This document shows positions 1 to 8,889 of a DNA stretch of 64,000 bases, one piece after another. The translations under genes were made by a program, and so were the position numbers. The notes under the pieces were generated by a model, which made no database searches, was not told where the DNA came from, and saw only the letters and a program-made list of their open reading frames with translations. Positions within the stretch are counted from its first letter, which is position 1. Each line of letters starts with the position of its first letter. The DNA is taken from the NCBI RefSeq assembly GCF_026342355.1, contig NZ_JAPEMV010000005.1:62001-126000 (forward strand), given 5' to 3'. The stretch is from Streptomyces sp. NBC_00249 (GTDB lineage: Bacteria > Actinomycetota > Actinomycetes > Streptomycetales > Streptomycetaceae).

Positions 1-1044
1 GACGGCGTGCAGGGTCACGAGGTCGGGGCGGGCGGCGGCGAGCCGGCGCGAGGGCTCCCACGGGGCGAGGGGGTCGTCCGGCCCGTGGAAGACCAGTACG
101 GGCACGCGCAGCGCGCCGGGGTCGGCGCCCGGTGCCCCGCGGTCCGCCCGCAGCCCGGCGCGGGCCTCGGCGGCCCTGACCACGAAGGGGAGCAGCGGGG
201 CCGGGGTGCGGCGGGCGGCGGCGAGGGCGCGCAGGGTGGCGTGCCAGTCCAGGACGGGCGAGTCCAGCACGATCCCGGAGATCCGCCCGGCCAGGGCCGA
301 GCGTTCCGCGGCGCGCAGGGCCATGGCGCCCCCGGTGGACCAGCCGTGCAGGACCACGCGCCGGGCGCCGTAGCGCACGGCGTAGCGGATGGCTGCGTCC
401 AGGTCCCGCCACTCGGACTCGCCGAGGTGCCCTAGGCCGTCCGGGGAGGCGGGGGCGCCGAGGTCGCCCCGGTAGCCGAGGGAGAGGACGGGAAGCTGGT
501 GCCGGTTCAGGAAGGGCATGACCACCATCGGATGCTCCCGGCTCGCGCCGAGCCCGTGGACGGTGATCACCCAGGTGTCCCGGGCGGCGGGCACGAACCA
601 GGCGGGGAGCGGGCCGAGCTCCCCGGCGACGTCCACGTCGGCATGCTCGAGCCCGAGGGCGGTACGGGGGTTGCCCCGGTGGACCTGGGGGGTGAGGTGG
701 ACGCGGGTGCCCGGGTCCAGGGTGCCGTGCGTGACGGCGAGGAGGCGGCGTACGACCGTGTCGGGGTCGTGGGGGACTCCGGGGAGGACCGGGCCGGCCA
801 CGGCGTGGATGCCGGGCGCGTCCAGTCCGTAGATGCCGGGGCGCAGGGAGGCCAGCGAGCGGGTCAGCACCACCTGCCCGGGGGCGGTGGAGTGGACGCT
901 GACGCGGGGGCTGCCGGGCAGGGGCCGGCCGGGTTCGGGCCGCAGGGCGGCGTCGGCGGCGTACCGGCCGGCCGCGACGGCGGCAGCTCCGGCACCGATC
1001 AGGGTCGTCGTGACGGCCGCTGCCGTCGCTGTGGCGGTACGCAC
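1..1044 (-). CDS. Alpha/beta hydrolase, 3' end outside window
   Basis: A minus-strand frame stays open from about 1044 to the window edge (348 codons, no stop reached), so the C-terminus is missing. It opens with an Ala/Thr/Val-rich hydrophobic stretch, a likely signal anchor. The alpha/beta-hydrolase hallmarks follow: an oxyanion-loop V-H-G-L-G, the nucleophile elbow G-W-S-T-G-G with its Ser codon at 337-339, and an acid loop H-G-P-D-D-P-L-A-P near 65-90. The catalytic His would lie beyond the edge. The start is uncertain: GTG at 1044 has GGAG only 2 nt upstream, and an in-frame GTG at 1080 is possible. The substrate cannot be told. It is divergent from the phosphate transporter. Confidence 0.8.
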   Translation of the reverse strand, partial: MRTATATAAAVTTTLIGAGAAAVAAGRYAADAALRPEPGRPLPGSPRVSVHSTAPGQVVLTRSLASLRPGIYGLDAPGIHAVAGPVLPGVPHDPDTVVRRLLAVTHGTLDPGTRVHLTPQVHRGNPRTALGLEHADVDVAGELGPLPAWFVPAARDTWVITVHGLGASREHPMVVMPFLNRHQLPVLSLGYRGDLGAPASPDGLGHLGESEWRDLDAAIRYAVRYGARRVVLHGWSTGGAMALRAAERSALAGRISGIVLDSPVLDWHATLRALAAARRTPAPLLPFVVRAAEARAGLRADRGAPGADPGALRVPVLVFHGPDDPLAPWEPSRRLAAARPDLVTLHAV

Positions 1045-1420
1045 CGCTCCAGTGTCGAGGCAGGGGCGCGGGCGGGCCACCGGAGAGGCCCGCACGGTGG
1101 CGGGCACGGAGCCCGGCCCGGTGGAAGCGGAAGCGGAGCGGGCACGGCCGGGTAACTCTGAGTAACTCCGGAGGGGTGGAGTGATCTGGGTCTCTTTCCC
1201 CCTCGGCCCGGGGTGCGGGTACGAGCCGGAAGGCCTGCGCGGGTCGGTCCGTTCACCCGGCTTTGACGTGCATTAATCGATGGATCTACGACAGAATCGG
1301 GACGAAGGGCCTGATCGCGTGCCGGGCCGGGACACCAACCGTCCCGAGTCAGTTCATCTTCCGTTCACCCAGGTTGCCTACGGTCGCCGAGCCACTGACG
1401 TCAAACAGAAGCCTGGGTAA
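1045..1420. promoter_or_regulatory. Divergent intergenic region upstream of the phosphate transporter
   Basis: This 376-bp gap lies between the divergent hydrolase and transporter genes and holds no convincing gene. It carries one isolated GTTCACCC unit at 1251-1258. Just downstream is a promoter-like pair TTGACG (1263-1268) and TACGAC (1287-1292) with an 18-nt spacer. A multi-unit PHO box follows at 1352-1384, listed separately. Confidence 0.45.
1352..1384 (+). promoter_or_regulatory. PHO box (PhoP direct-repeat site)
   Basis: Three adjacent 11-nt units start GTTCATCTTCC (1352), GTTCACCCAGG (1363) and TTGCCTACGGT (1374). The first two fit the Streptomyces PhoP direct-repeat pattern GTTCAYYY and the third is degenerate. 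The site ends 36 bp before the start codon of a Pit phosphate transporter. That position fits PhoR-PhoP control on phosphate limitation. Confidence 0.75.
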
Positions 1421-2701
<1,281 letters not shown>

Positions 2702-2729
2702 CCCCGAGAACGACAGAGGAAACGGCAGT

Positions 2730-2951
2730 ATGAAGATCGACTGGGCAGCACTCGGCTCCGTCTTCGGGGTCAGCCTCTCCGCCACCGTCGCCCTCGTGGC
2801 CCTGTTCGCCCTGGGCCTGGTGGGTCTCTCCAAGCACGAGACCGCCACCGAGCAGGGCGGGGCCGCCACCCTGGCCCGCAGCGGCGCCTACGTCTGCTTC
2901 GCGCTCTGCGCGGCGGCCGTGGCCTACGGGATCTACCTGATCGTCAGCTGA
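2730..2951 (+). CDS. Small two-helix membrane protein next to pitH2
   Basis: A 73-aa protein with two hydrophobic segments (about residues 8-33 and 50-72) separated by a short polar loop rich in Glu, Lys and Thr. AGAGGA at 2715-2720 is a well-placed ribosome site. It starts 28 nt after the phosphate transporter and ends before a strong terminator, so the two are probably one transcript. A small membrane protein follows pitH2 in other Streptomyces. Its function is not known; a role in Pit assembly or control is only inferred from position. The stop codon overlaps a 3 x 9-bp tandem repeat. Confidence 0.85.
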   Translation: MKIDWAALGSVFGVSLSATVALVALFALGLVGLSKHETATEQGGAATLARSGAYVCFALCAAAVAYGIYLIVS

Positions 2952-2976
2952 GGCCGTCGAGGCCGTCGAGGCCGTC
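2950..2976 (+). repeat. 3 x 9-bp tandem repeat GAGGCCGTC
   Basis: Three perfect copies of GAGGCCGTC overlap the stop codon of the small membrane gene and run into the intergenic region. This is one of several short arrays in the window placed at gene ends. Confidence 0.9.
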
Positions 2977-3023
2977 CCCGGCCGGGCCACCGGCCGGGGA
3001 GCCGCGGGCACGGCACGAGTGAC

Positions 3024-3054
3024 AGCTCCCTCCGGGTTCCTCCCGGAGGGAGCT
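3024..3054 (+). terminator. Strong stem-loop terminator after the pit operon
   Basis: A perfect 13-bp stem (3024-3036 pairing with 3042-3054) with a 5-nt loop is followed by TTCGCG. It lies 73 bp after the last pit-operon gene and before the cobalamin riboswitch, so it insulates the two transcripts. There is no long U-run, as is usual in Streptomyces. Confidence 0.85.
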
Positions 3055-3119
3055 TTCGCGTACCGCCCGCCCCGCACCACCCCCCGGCCGTCCCCCGTCC
3101 CACCGCAGGTCAACAGCGA

Positions 3120-3300
3120 GTTGACGGGCGTTCGCGGGGCGTGGTGGACTGCCCGAGCCAATACGGCGGCATGGAGAGGAAGTCCGGTGCGAATCCGGCG
3201 CGGTCCCGCCACTGTCACCGGGGAACGCACGCGGCGCGTGCGGGGCCCCGGGAGCCAGGAACTCTCGCCGCCGGACACGTCGAACCAGGGCGCGGACCCT
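3120..3300 (+). promoter_or_regulatory. Cobalamin (AdoCbl) riboswitch
   Basis: The conserved core is recognisable. GGAAGTCCGGTGCGAATCCG spans 3178-3197, and the B12-box element GCCACTGT is at 3208-3215. The 3' conserved GGAGCCAGGAACTC stretch is at 3250-3265. It sits directly upstream of cobD. By family knowledge, adenosylcobalamin binding represses the downstream genes. No poly-U terminator is seen before the ATG, so control of translation initiation is more likely. The outer edges are approximate. Confidence 0.92.
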
Positions 3301-3322
3301 GAGTGAGGACATACCTGCCACC

Positions 3323-4309
3323 ATGCGTGCCGATCGCGTCTTCGCGTACGGCGCCACGGCGGGCCTGATCGGCGACCGGATCCTCGGGGATCCGCGCCGA
3401 GGGCACCCCGTGGCCGCCTTCGGACGAGCCGCCGCCCGCGTCGAACGCGCCCTGTGGCGCGACGACCGCGCCCGGGGCCTCCTGCACACCCTGGTGTGCG
3501 CCGGGGGCGCGACCGCCGTCGGCGCGCTCGGCGCCCGCGCCGTGCGCTCCCGGCCCGCGGCTGCCCGTATCGCCCTGACCGCCGCCGCCACCTGGGCCGT
3601 CGTCGGCGGGACCTCGCTGGGCCGGGAGGCCCGCGCCATCGGCGGGGCCCTGGCCGCCGGGGACACCGAGGTGGCCCGGGAACGGCTCCCGCACCTGTGC
3701 GGGCGCGACCCGCAGGCCCTGGACGGACAGCAGATGGCCCGCGCGGTCGTCGAGTCCGTCGCCGAGAACACCTCCGACGCGGTCGTCGGGGCCCTCGTGT
3801 GGGGGGCCGTCGCCGGGGTGCCCGGCCTGCTCGCCTTCCGCGCCGTGAACACCCTGGACGCGATGGTCGGCCACAAGTCGCCCCGCTACCTGCGCTACGG
3901 CTGGGCCTCCGCCCGCCTCGACGACCTGGCCGGCTGGCCGGGAGCCCGGCTGACGGCGCTCGCCGCCGTGGCCGCCGGCCCCGACCGGCGGGGAGCCGTA
4001 CGGGCCTGGCGCGCGGACGCCGCCGCCCACCCGAGCCCCAACGCCGGCCCGGTCGAGGCCTCCTTCGCCGGAGCGCTCGGCGTACGGCTCGGCGGAACCC
4101 TCGCCTACGGCGGGCGGACCGAGCACCGGGCCGTACTGAACGGCGCGGCCGGGCGGCCGGTGGAGGTCGCGGACATCGAGCGGGCCGTACGGCTGTCGCG
4201 GCGGGTGACCTGGCTGGCGCTGGGCGCCTGCGTGGCCGTCCGGTACGCCGTGGCGAGAACGACGAGGGCGACGAGGGCGACGAGCCCGACGAGGGAAGGA
4301 CGCGCATGA
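3323..4309 (+). CDS. cobD: Adenosylcobinamide-phosphate synthase CobD/CbiB
   Basis: A 328-aa integral membrane protein that joins the aminopropanol arm to adenosylcobyric acid. The family signature E-S-V-A-E-N-T-S-D-A-V-V lies near residues 144-155. The motifs H-P-V-A-A-F-G near 29 and F-R-A-V-N-T-L-D-A-M-V-G-H-K near 173-187 are also typical. It is the first gene after the cobalamin riboswitch and overlaps cobQ by ATGA. The C-terminal 16 residues, rich in Thr, Ala and Arg, are encoded by a 9-bp tandem repeat and look dispensable. Length is normal for the family. Confidence 0.95.
   Translation: MRADRVFAYGATAGLIGDRILGDPRRGHPVAAFGRAAARVERALWRDDRARGLLHTLVCAGGATAVGALGARAVRSRPAAARIALTAAATWAVVGGTSLGREARAIGGALAAGDTEVARERLPHLCGRDPQALDGQQMARAVVESVAENTSDAVVGALVWGAVAGVPGLLAFRAVNTLDAMVGHKSPRYLRYGWASARLDDLAGWPGARLTALAAVAAGPDRRGAVRAWRADAAAHPSPNAGPVEASFAGALGVRLGGTLAYGGRTEHRAVLNGAAGRPVEVADIERAVRLSRRVTWLALGACVAVRYAVARTTRATRATSPTREGRA
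4261..4296 (+). repeat. 4 x 9-bp tandem repeat at the cobD 3' end
   Basis: Four copies of GACGAGGGC-type units, the last two with one to two changes, encode the extreme C-terminus of CobD. They stop just before the cobQ start codon and may have extended the CobD tail. Confidence 0.85.
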
Positions 4310-5826
4310 GCGGCGCGAAGCGGGGCGGCGGGCTGCTGGTCGCCGGGACGACCTCGGACGCGGGCAAGAGCGTGGTCACGGCGGGCATCTGCCGCTGGCT
4401 GGCCCGGCAGGGCGTGAAGGTGGCCCCGTTCAAGGCGCAGAACATGTCGCTGAACTCGTTCGTGACGAGGGAGGGCGCCGAGATCGGCCGCGCACAGGCC
4501 ATGCAGGCCCAGGCGGCCCGCGTGGAGCCGACCGCGCTCATGAACCCGGTGCTGCTCAAGCCCGGCAGCGACCGCAGCAGCCAGGTGGTGCTGCTGGGCA
4601 AGCCCGTCGGCGAGATGAGCGCGCGCGGCTACCACGGAGGACGCCAGGAACAGCTGCTCGGCATCGTCACGGACTGCCTGGAGCAGCTGCGGGGCACGTA
4701 TGACGCCGTGATCTGCGAGGGGGCCGGCAGCCCGGCCGAGATCAACCTGCGCCGGACCGACATCGTGAACATGGGCATCGCGCGGGCCGCACGCTTCCCG
4801 GTGGTCGTGGTCGGGGACATCGACCGGGGCGGGGTCTTCGCGTCCTTCTTCGGGACGACGGCCCTGCTGTCGCCCGAGGACCAGTCGCTGATCGCGGGCT
4901 ACCTGGTGAACAAGTTCCGGGGCGACGTCTCGCTGCTGGAGCCGGGCATGGAGATGCTGCGCGGCCTGACCGGGCGGGCGACCTACGGGGTCCTGCCCTT
5001 CCAGCACGGCCTGGGCATCGACGAGGAGGACGGCCTGCGGGTCTCCCTGCGGGGCGCGGTACGCGAGTCCGTGGTGGCCCCGCCCGTCGGCGAGGACGTG
5101 CTGCGGGTCGCGGTGTGCGCGGTGCCGCTGATGTCGAACTTCACCGACGTGGACGCGCTGGCCGCCGAGCCGGGCGTCGTCGTCCGGTTCGTGGACCGGG
5201 CCGAGGAACTGGCCGACGCGGACCTGGTCGTCGTACCGGGCACCCGGGGCACGGTGAAGGCACTGGAGTGGCTGCGGGAGCGGGGCCTCGCGGACGCGCT
5301 GGCCCGGCGGGCCGCCGAGGGGCGTCCGGTGCTGGGCATCTGCGGCGGCTTCCAGGTGCTGGGCGAGCGGATCTCCGACGAGGTCGAGTCGCGGGCGGGG
5401 GAGGTGGACGGGCTCGGGCTGCTGCCGGTGCGGGTGCGGTTCGCCGTCGAGAAGACCCTGGCGCGGCCGGTCGGCACCGCCCTGGGCGAGCCGGTGGAGG
5501 GCTACGAGATCCACCACGGCGTGGCCGAAGTCCTGGGCGGCGAGCCATTCCTGGACGGGTGCCGGGTCGGGGCCGTGTGGGGGACCCACTGGCACGGCTC
5601 GCTGGAGTCGGACGGCTTCCGCCGGGCGTTCCTGCGGGAGGTGGCCTCGGCTGCCGGGCGCCGCTTCGTCCCGGCCCCGGACACCTCGTTCGCCTCCCTT
5701 CGGGAGGAGCAGCTGGACCTGCTGGGCGACCTGATCGAGGAACACGCGGACACCGGTGCGCTGCTGCGCCTGATCGAGGGCGGAGCCCCGGCGGGCCTCC
5801 CGTTCCTGCCGCCGGGCGCGCCGTGA
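4306..5826 (+). CDS. cobQ: Cobyric acid synthase CobQ (glutamine-hydrolysing)
   Basis: A 506-aa enzyme that amidates cobyrinic acid a,c-diamide at positions b, d, e and g using glutamine and ATP. The N-terminal ATP-binding domain has the dethiobiotin-synthetase-type P-loop G-T-T-S-D-A-G-K-S at residues 14-22. The C-terminal class I glutamine amidotransferase domain has the nucleophile in G-I-C-G-G-F-Q (Cys346) and a T-H-W-H-G motif near 427-431. The ATG overlaps the cobD stop (ATGA), pointing to translational coupling. The gene ends 340 bp before the chelatase gene, a gap filled by a repeat element. Confidence 0.96.
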   Translation: MSGAKRGGGLLVAGTTSDAGKSVVTAGICRWLARQGVKVAPFKAQNMSLNSFVTREGAEIGRAQAMQAQAARVEPTALMNPVLLKPGSDRSSQVVLLGKPVGEMSARGYHGGRQEQLLGIVTDCLEQLRGTYDAVICEGAGSPAEINLRRTDIVNMGIARAARFPVVVVGDIDRGGVFASFFGTTALLSPEDQSLIAGYLVNKFRGDVSLLEPGMEMLRGLTGRATYGVLPFQHGLGIDEEDGLRVSLRGAVRESVVAPPVGEDVLRVAVCAVPLMSNFTDVDALAAEPGVVVRFVDRAEELADADLVVVPGTRGTVKALEWLRERGLADALARRAAEGRPVLGICGGFQVLGERISDEVESRAGEVDGLGLLPVRVRFAVEKTLARPVGTALGEPVEGYEIHHGVAEVLGGEPFLDGCRVGAVWGTHWHGSLESDGFRRAFLREVASAAGRRFVPAPDTSFASLREEQLDLLGDLIEEHADTGALLRLIEGGAPAGLPFLPPGAP

Positions 5827-6166
5827 CGGGCGCGGCCCTGCGGGGCTGTTCCCCTACCCGCCCCTTCCCGAAACCGGGGCTACGCCCCGGACCCCTTGCC
5901 GGTGCGGCCCCGTCCCGGGGGGCCATCCCCCGGACCCCCGCGCCTCAAACGCCGGCGGGGCTGATAGATCCAGCCTCGCCGGCGTTTGAGGCGTGGGGTC
6001 TGGGGCGGAGCCCCAGGGAACGGCGGAAGGGCGGGGAGGGGCAGGCCCCGCGCAGCGGCCACCGGCAACCCTGCCCCGCCGCCCGCAGCCGCCCGCGCAC
6101 CACCACCACCACCGCCACCCGCACCCGCACCCGCACCCGCACCCGCACACAAGGAGGGGTCACCGC
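5827..6166. repeat. Composite inverted repeat element between cobQ and the chelatase gene
   Basis: This 340-bp gap has no gene. Its core is an imperfect palindrome centred near 5965. A left arm (about 5862-5963) contains CCTCAAACGCCGGCGGGG and the right arm (5970-6058) contains CCCGCCGGCGTTTGAGG-like sequence in inverse order. The right arm recurs at 12664-12752, in part at 9619-9668 inside cobB, and inverted at 62224-62313. It can fold into a large hairpin and may end cobQ transcription. The chelatase ribosome site is at 6151-6157. Confidence 0.85.
6116..6145 (+). repeat. 5 x 6-bp tandem repeat CACCCG
   Basis: Five perfect CACCCG units lie just upstream of the chelatase ribosome-binding site. 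In the chelatase reading frame they would encode His-Pro repeats, but the ribosome site at 6151-6157 places them in the leader. Confidence 0.9.
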
Positions 6167-8290
6167 ATGAGCACGCCCTACCCGTTCACCGCACTGGTCG
6201 GCCAGACCGACCTGCGCCTCGCGCTGCTGCTCAACGCCGTGAGCCCGGCGGTCGGCGGCGTGCTCGTACGCGGCGAGAAGGGCACCGCCAAGTCCACCGC
6301 CGTGCGCGCGTTGTCCACGCTGCTGCCGCAGGTGGACGTCGTGCCCGGCTGCCGGTTCAGCTGCGCGCCCGCCGCGCCCGACCCGGCCTGCCCTGACGGT
6401 CCCCACGAGCCCGGGCCCGGCGCGGCCCGCCCGGCCCGGATGGTGGAGCTGCCCGTCGGTGCCTCGGAGGACCGCCTCGTCGGCGCCCTCGACATCGAAC
6501 GGGCCCTCGCCGAGGGCGTGAAGGCCTTCGAGCCCGGCCTGCTGGCCGACGCCCACCGCGGGATCCTCTACGTGGACGAGGTGAACCTCCTCCACGACCA
6601 CCTCGTGGACGTCCTCCTCGACGCCGCTGCGATGGGCGCCTCCTACGTCGAGCGCGAGGGCGTCTCCGTGCGCCACGCCGCCCGCTTCCTGCTCGTCGGC
6701 ACCATGAACCCCGAGGAGGGCGAGCTGCGGCCGCAGCTCCTGGACCGGTTCGGGCTGACCGTCGAGGTGGCGGCCTCCCGCGAGCCCGCGCAGCGCGTCG
6801 AGGTGGTCCGCCGCAGGCTCGCCTACGAGGACGACCCCACGGGCTTCGCGACCCGCTTCGCCGGCGAGGAGCACGAGGTGCGCGCCCGGGTCGTGGCCGC
6901 GCGGGCCCTGCTCCCGAAGGTCGTGCTCGGCGACACCGCGCTGCTGCAGATCGCCGCGACCTGCGCCGGCTTCGAGGTCGACGGGATGCGCGCCGACATC
7001 GTGATGGCCCGTACGGCGACCGCCCTGGCGGCGTGGGCCGGACGGACCGGCGTGCGCAAGGAGGACGTACGGCAGGCCGCACTGCTGGCGCTCCCCCACC
7101 GGCGCCGGCGCAACCCCTTCGACGCGCCCGGCCTGGACGAGGACAAGCTCGACGAGATCCTGGACCGCTTCCCCGACGAGGAGCCCGAACCCGATCCGGA
7201 GCCAGAGCCCGAGGGCCCGGACGACGGCGGCGACGACGGCGGCGGCCCGGACGGGGACGGCGGCGGGGTGCCCCCGCAGCACGACGGCCCCCCGGCCCCC
7301 GAGGGCCAGGAAGCCCCCGAGGCGCCGGACGCGCCCGAGGCCCCCGACTCCCCCGGCACCCGGGAGGACGCCCCGCAGCCCTCCGCCCAGGACACCGGCG
7401 CGGCCCCCGAGCAGGCGGCCGTACGGGCCACCGAGCCGTTCCGCACGAAGATGCTGACGGTGCCCGGGCTCGGCGAGGGCGCGGCCGGACGGCGTTCGCG
7501 CGCCCGGACCGCCCACGGCCGCACCACCGGCGCGCAGCGCCCCCGGGGCCACCTGACGAAGCTGCACCTGGCGGCCACCGTGCACGCCGCCGCCCCGCAC
7601 CAGAAGGCGCGCGGGCGCAGCGGACGCGGGCTGGTGGTGCGCAAGGACGACCTGCGCCAGGCCACCCGGGAGGGCCGCGAGGGCAATCTGGTCCTGTTCC
7701 TCGTCGACGCCTCCGGTTCCATGGCGGCCCGGCAGCGCATGAGCGCCGTCAAGGGCGCCGTGCTGTCCCTGCTGCTGGACGCCTACCAGCGCCGGGACAA
7801 GGTCGGCCTGATCACCTTCCGCGGGGCCGGCGCCGAGCTGGCGCTGCCGCCCACCTCCTCGGTGGACACGGCGGCGGCCAGGCTGGAGCAGCTGCCGACC
7901 GGCGGCCGCACCCCGCTGGCCGCCGGGCTGCTGAAGGCCCGCGAGGTGCTGCGGATCGAGCGGCTGCGGGACCCCTCGCGGCGCCCGCTGCTGGTGGTCG
8001 TCACCGACGGGCGGGCCACCTCGGCCGGGGCCCTGGGCGGCGATCCCCGCGCGCTGTCGGGCCGCAGTGCCCGGCTGCTGGCCGCCGAAGGGGTCACCTC
8101 GGTGGTCGTGGACTGCGAGTCCGGGCCGGTCCGGCTGGGGCTGGCGGGGGCGCTCGCCGCCGATCTGGGGGCGCCGGCCGTGACCCTCGACGGGCTGCGG
8201 GCCGACTCGCTGGCCGGGCTCGTGAAGAACGTACGTACCGCGGTCACATCGACCGCATCACCCAACAGCGTCTCCAGGAGGGCCGCGTAA
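6167..8290 (+). CDS. Fused AAA+/VWA metal-chelatase subunit (ChlI-ChlD type)
   Basis: A 707-aa protein combining a Mg-chelatase-type AAA+ ATPase with a C-terminal von Willebrand A domain. The Walker A motif is G-E-K-G-T-A-K-S at residues 36-43, and L-Y-V-D-E-V-N lies near 139-145. A long acidic, Pro-rich linker covers about residues 335-430. The MIDAS motif D-A-S-G-S starts at Asp514. By family and context it should power cobalt insertion into the corrin ring together with CobN, which is not in this window. The ORF extends 58 codons upstream as a His/Pro-rich stretch, but AAGGAGG at 6151-6157 fixes the ATG at 6167. The stop overlaps cobO (TAATG). Confidence 0.9.
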   Translation: MSTPYPFTALVGQTDLRLALLLNAVSPAVGGVLVRGEKGTAKSTAVRALSTLLPQVDVVPGCRFSCAPAAPDPACPDGPHEPGPGAARPARMVELPVGASEDRLVGALDIERALAEGVKAFEPGLLADAHRGILYVDEVNLLHDHLVDVLLDAAAMGASYVEREGVSVRHAARFLLVGTMNPEEGELRPQLLDRFGLTVEVAASREPAQRVEVVRRRLAYEDDPTGFATRFAGEEHEVRARVVAARALLPKVVLGDTALLQIAATCAGFEVDGMRADIVMARTATALAAWAGRTGVRKEDVRQAALLALPHRRRRNPFDAPGLDEDKLDEILDRFPDEEPEPDPEPEPEGPDDGGDDGGGPDGDGGGVPPQHDGPPAPEGQEAPEAPDAPEAPDSPGTREDAPQPSAQDTGAAPEQAAVRATEPFRTKMLTVPGLGEGAAGRRSRARTAHGRTTGAQRPRGHLTKLHLAATVHAAAPHQKARGRSGRGLVVRKDDLRQATREGREGNLVLFLVDASGSMAARQRMSAVKGAVLSLLLDAYQRRDKVGLITFRGAGAELALPPTSSVDTAAARLEQLPTGGRTPLAAGLLKAREVLRIERLRDPSRRPLLVVVTDGRATSAGALGGDPRALSGRSARLLAAEGVTSVVVDCESGPVRLGLAGALAADLGAPAVTLDGLRADSLAGLVKNVRTAVTSTASPNSVSRRAA

Positions 8291-8889
8291 TGCCGCAGGG
8301 ACAGCCGTCCGTCGTTCCGGACGACGGACTCACGACGCGTCAGCGCCGCAACCGCCCGCTCGTCTTCGTCCACACCGGACCGGGCAAGGGCAAGTCGACG
8401 GCCGCCTTCGGTCTGGCGCTGCGCGCCTGGAACCAGGGCTGGCCGATCGGGGTGTTCCAGTTCGTCAAGTCGGCGAAGTGGAAGGTCGGCGAGGAGAACG
8501 CGCTGAAGGTGCTCGGCGCCTCCGGCGAGGGCGGCTCCGTCGTCTGGCACAAGATGGGCGAGGGCTGGTCCTGGGTCCAGCGCGACGCGCAGCTCGACAA
8601 CGAGCAGGCGGCGAAGGAGGGCTGGGAGCAGGTCAAGCGCGACCTGGCCGCCGAGACCCACAAGCTGTACGTGCTCGACGAGTTCGCGTACCCCATGCAC
8701 TGGGGCTGGATCGACGTCGACGAGGTCATCGAGGTGCTGCGCAACCGTCCCGGGACCCAGCACGTGGTGATCACGGGCCGCAACGCGCCCCAGAAGCTGG
8801 TGGAGTTCGCGGACCTGGTCACCGAGATGACCAAGGTCAAGCACCCGATGGACGCGGGCCAGAAGGGCCAGAAGGGCATCGAGTGGTGA
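8290..8889 (+). CDS. cobO: Cob(I)yrinic acid a,c-diamide adenosyltransferase CobO
   Basis: A 199-aa CobA/CobO/BtuR-family enzyme that transfers the 5'-deoxyadenosyl group of ATP to the cobalt of reduced corrinoids. The P-loop G-P-G-K-G-K-S-T is at residues 30-37, and the family motifs V-F-Q-F-V-K and L-D-E-F near 134-137 are present. The start overlaps the chelatase stop by one base, and the end overlaps the cobB GTG. These overlaps indicate a tightly coupled cobQ-to-cobB segment. Length is normal. Confidence 0.96.
   Translation: MPQGQPSVVPDDGLTTRQRRNRPLVFVHTGPGKGKSTAAFGLALRAWNQGWPIGVFQFVKSAKWKVGEENALKVLGASGEGGSVVWHKMGEGWSWVQRDAQLDNEQAAKEGWEQVKRDLAAETHKLYVLDEFAYPMHWGWIDVDEVIEVLRNRPGTQHVVITGRNAPQKLVEFADLVTEMTKVKHPMDAGQKGQKGIEW

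Noticed and set aside
5993..6166. A 58-residue His/Pro-rich N-terminal extension of the chelatase
   Set aside because: It is encoded by the dispersed repeat and a CACCCG array, while AAGGAGG at 6151-6157 places initiation at 6167.
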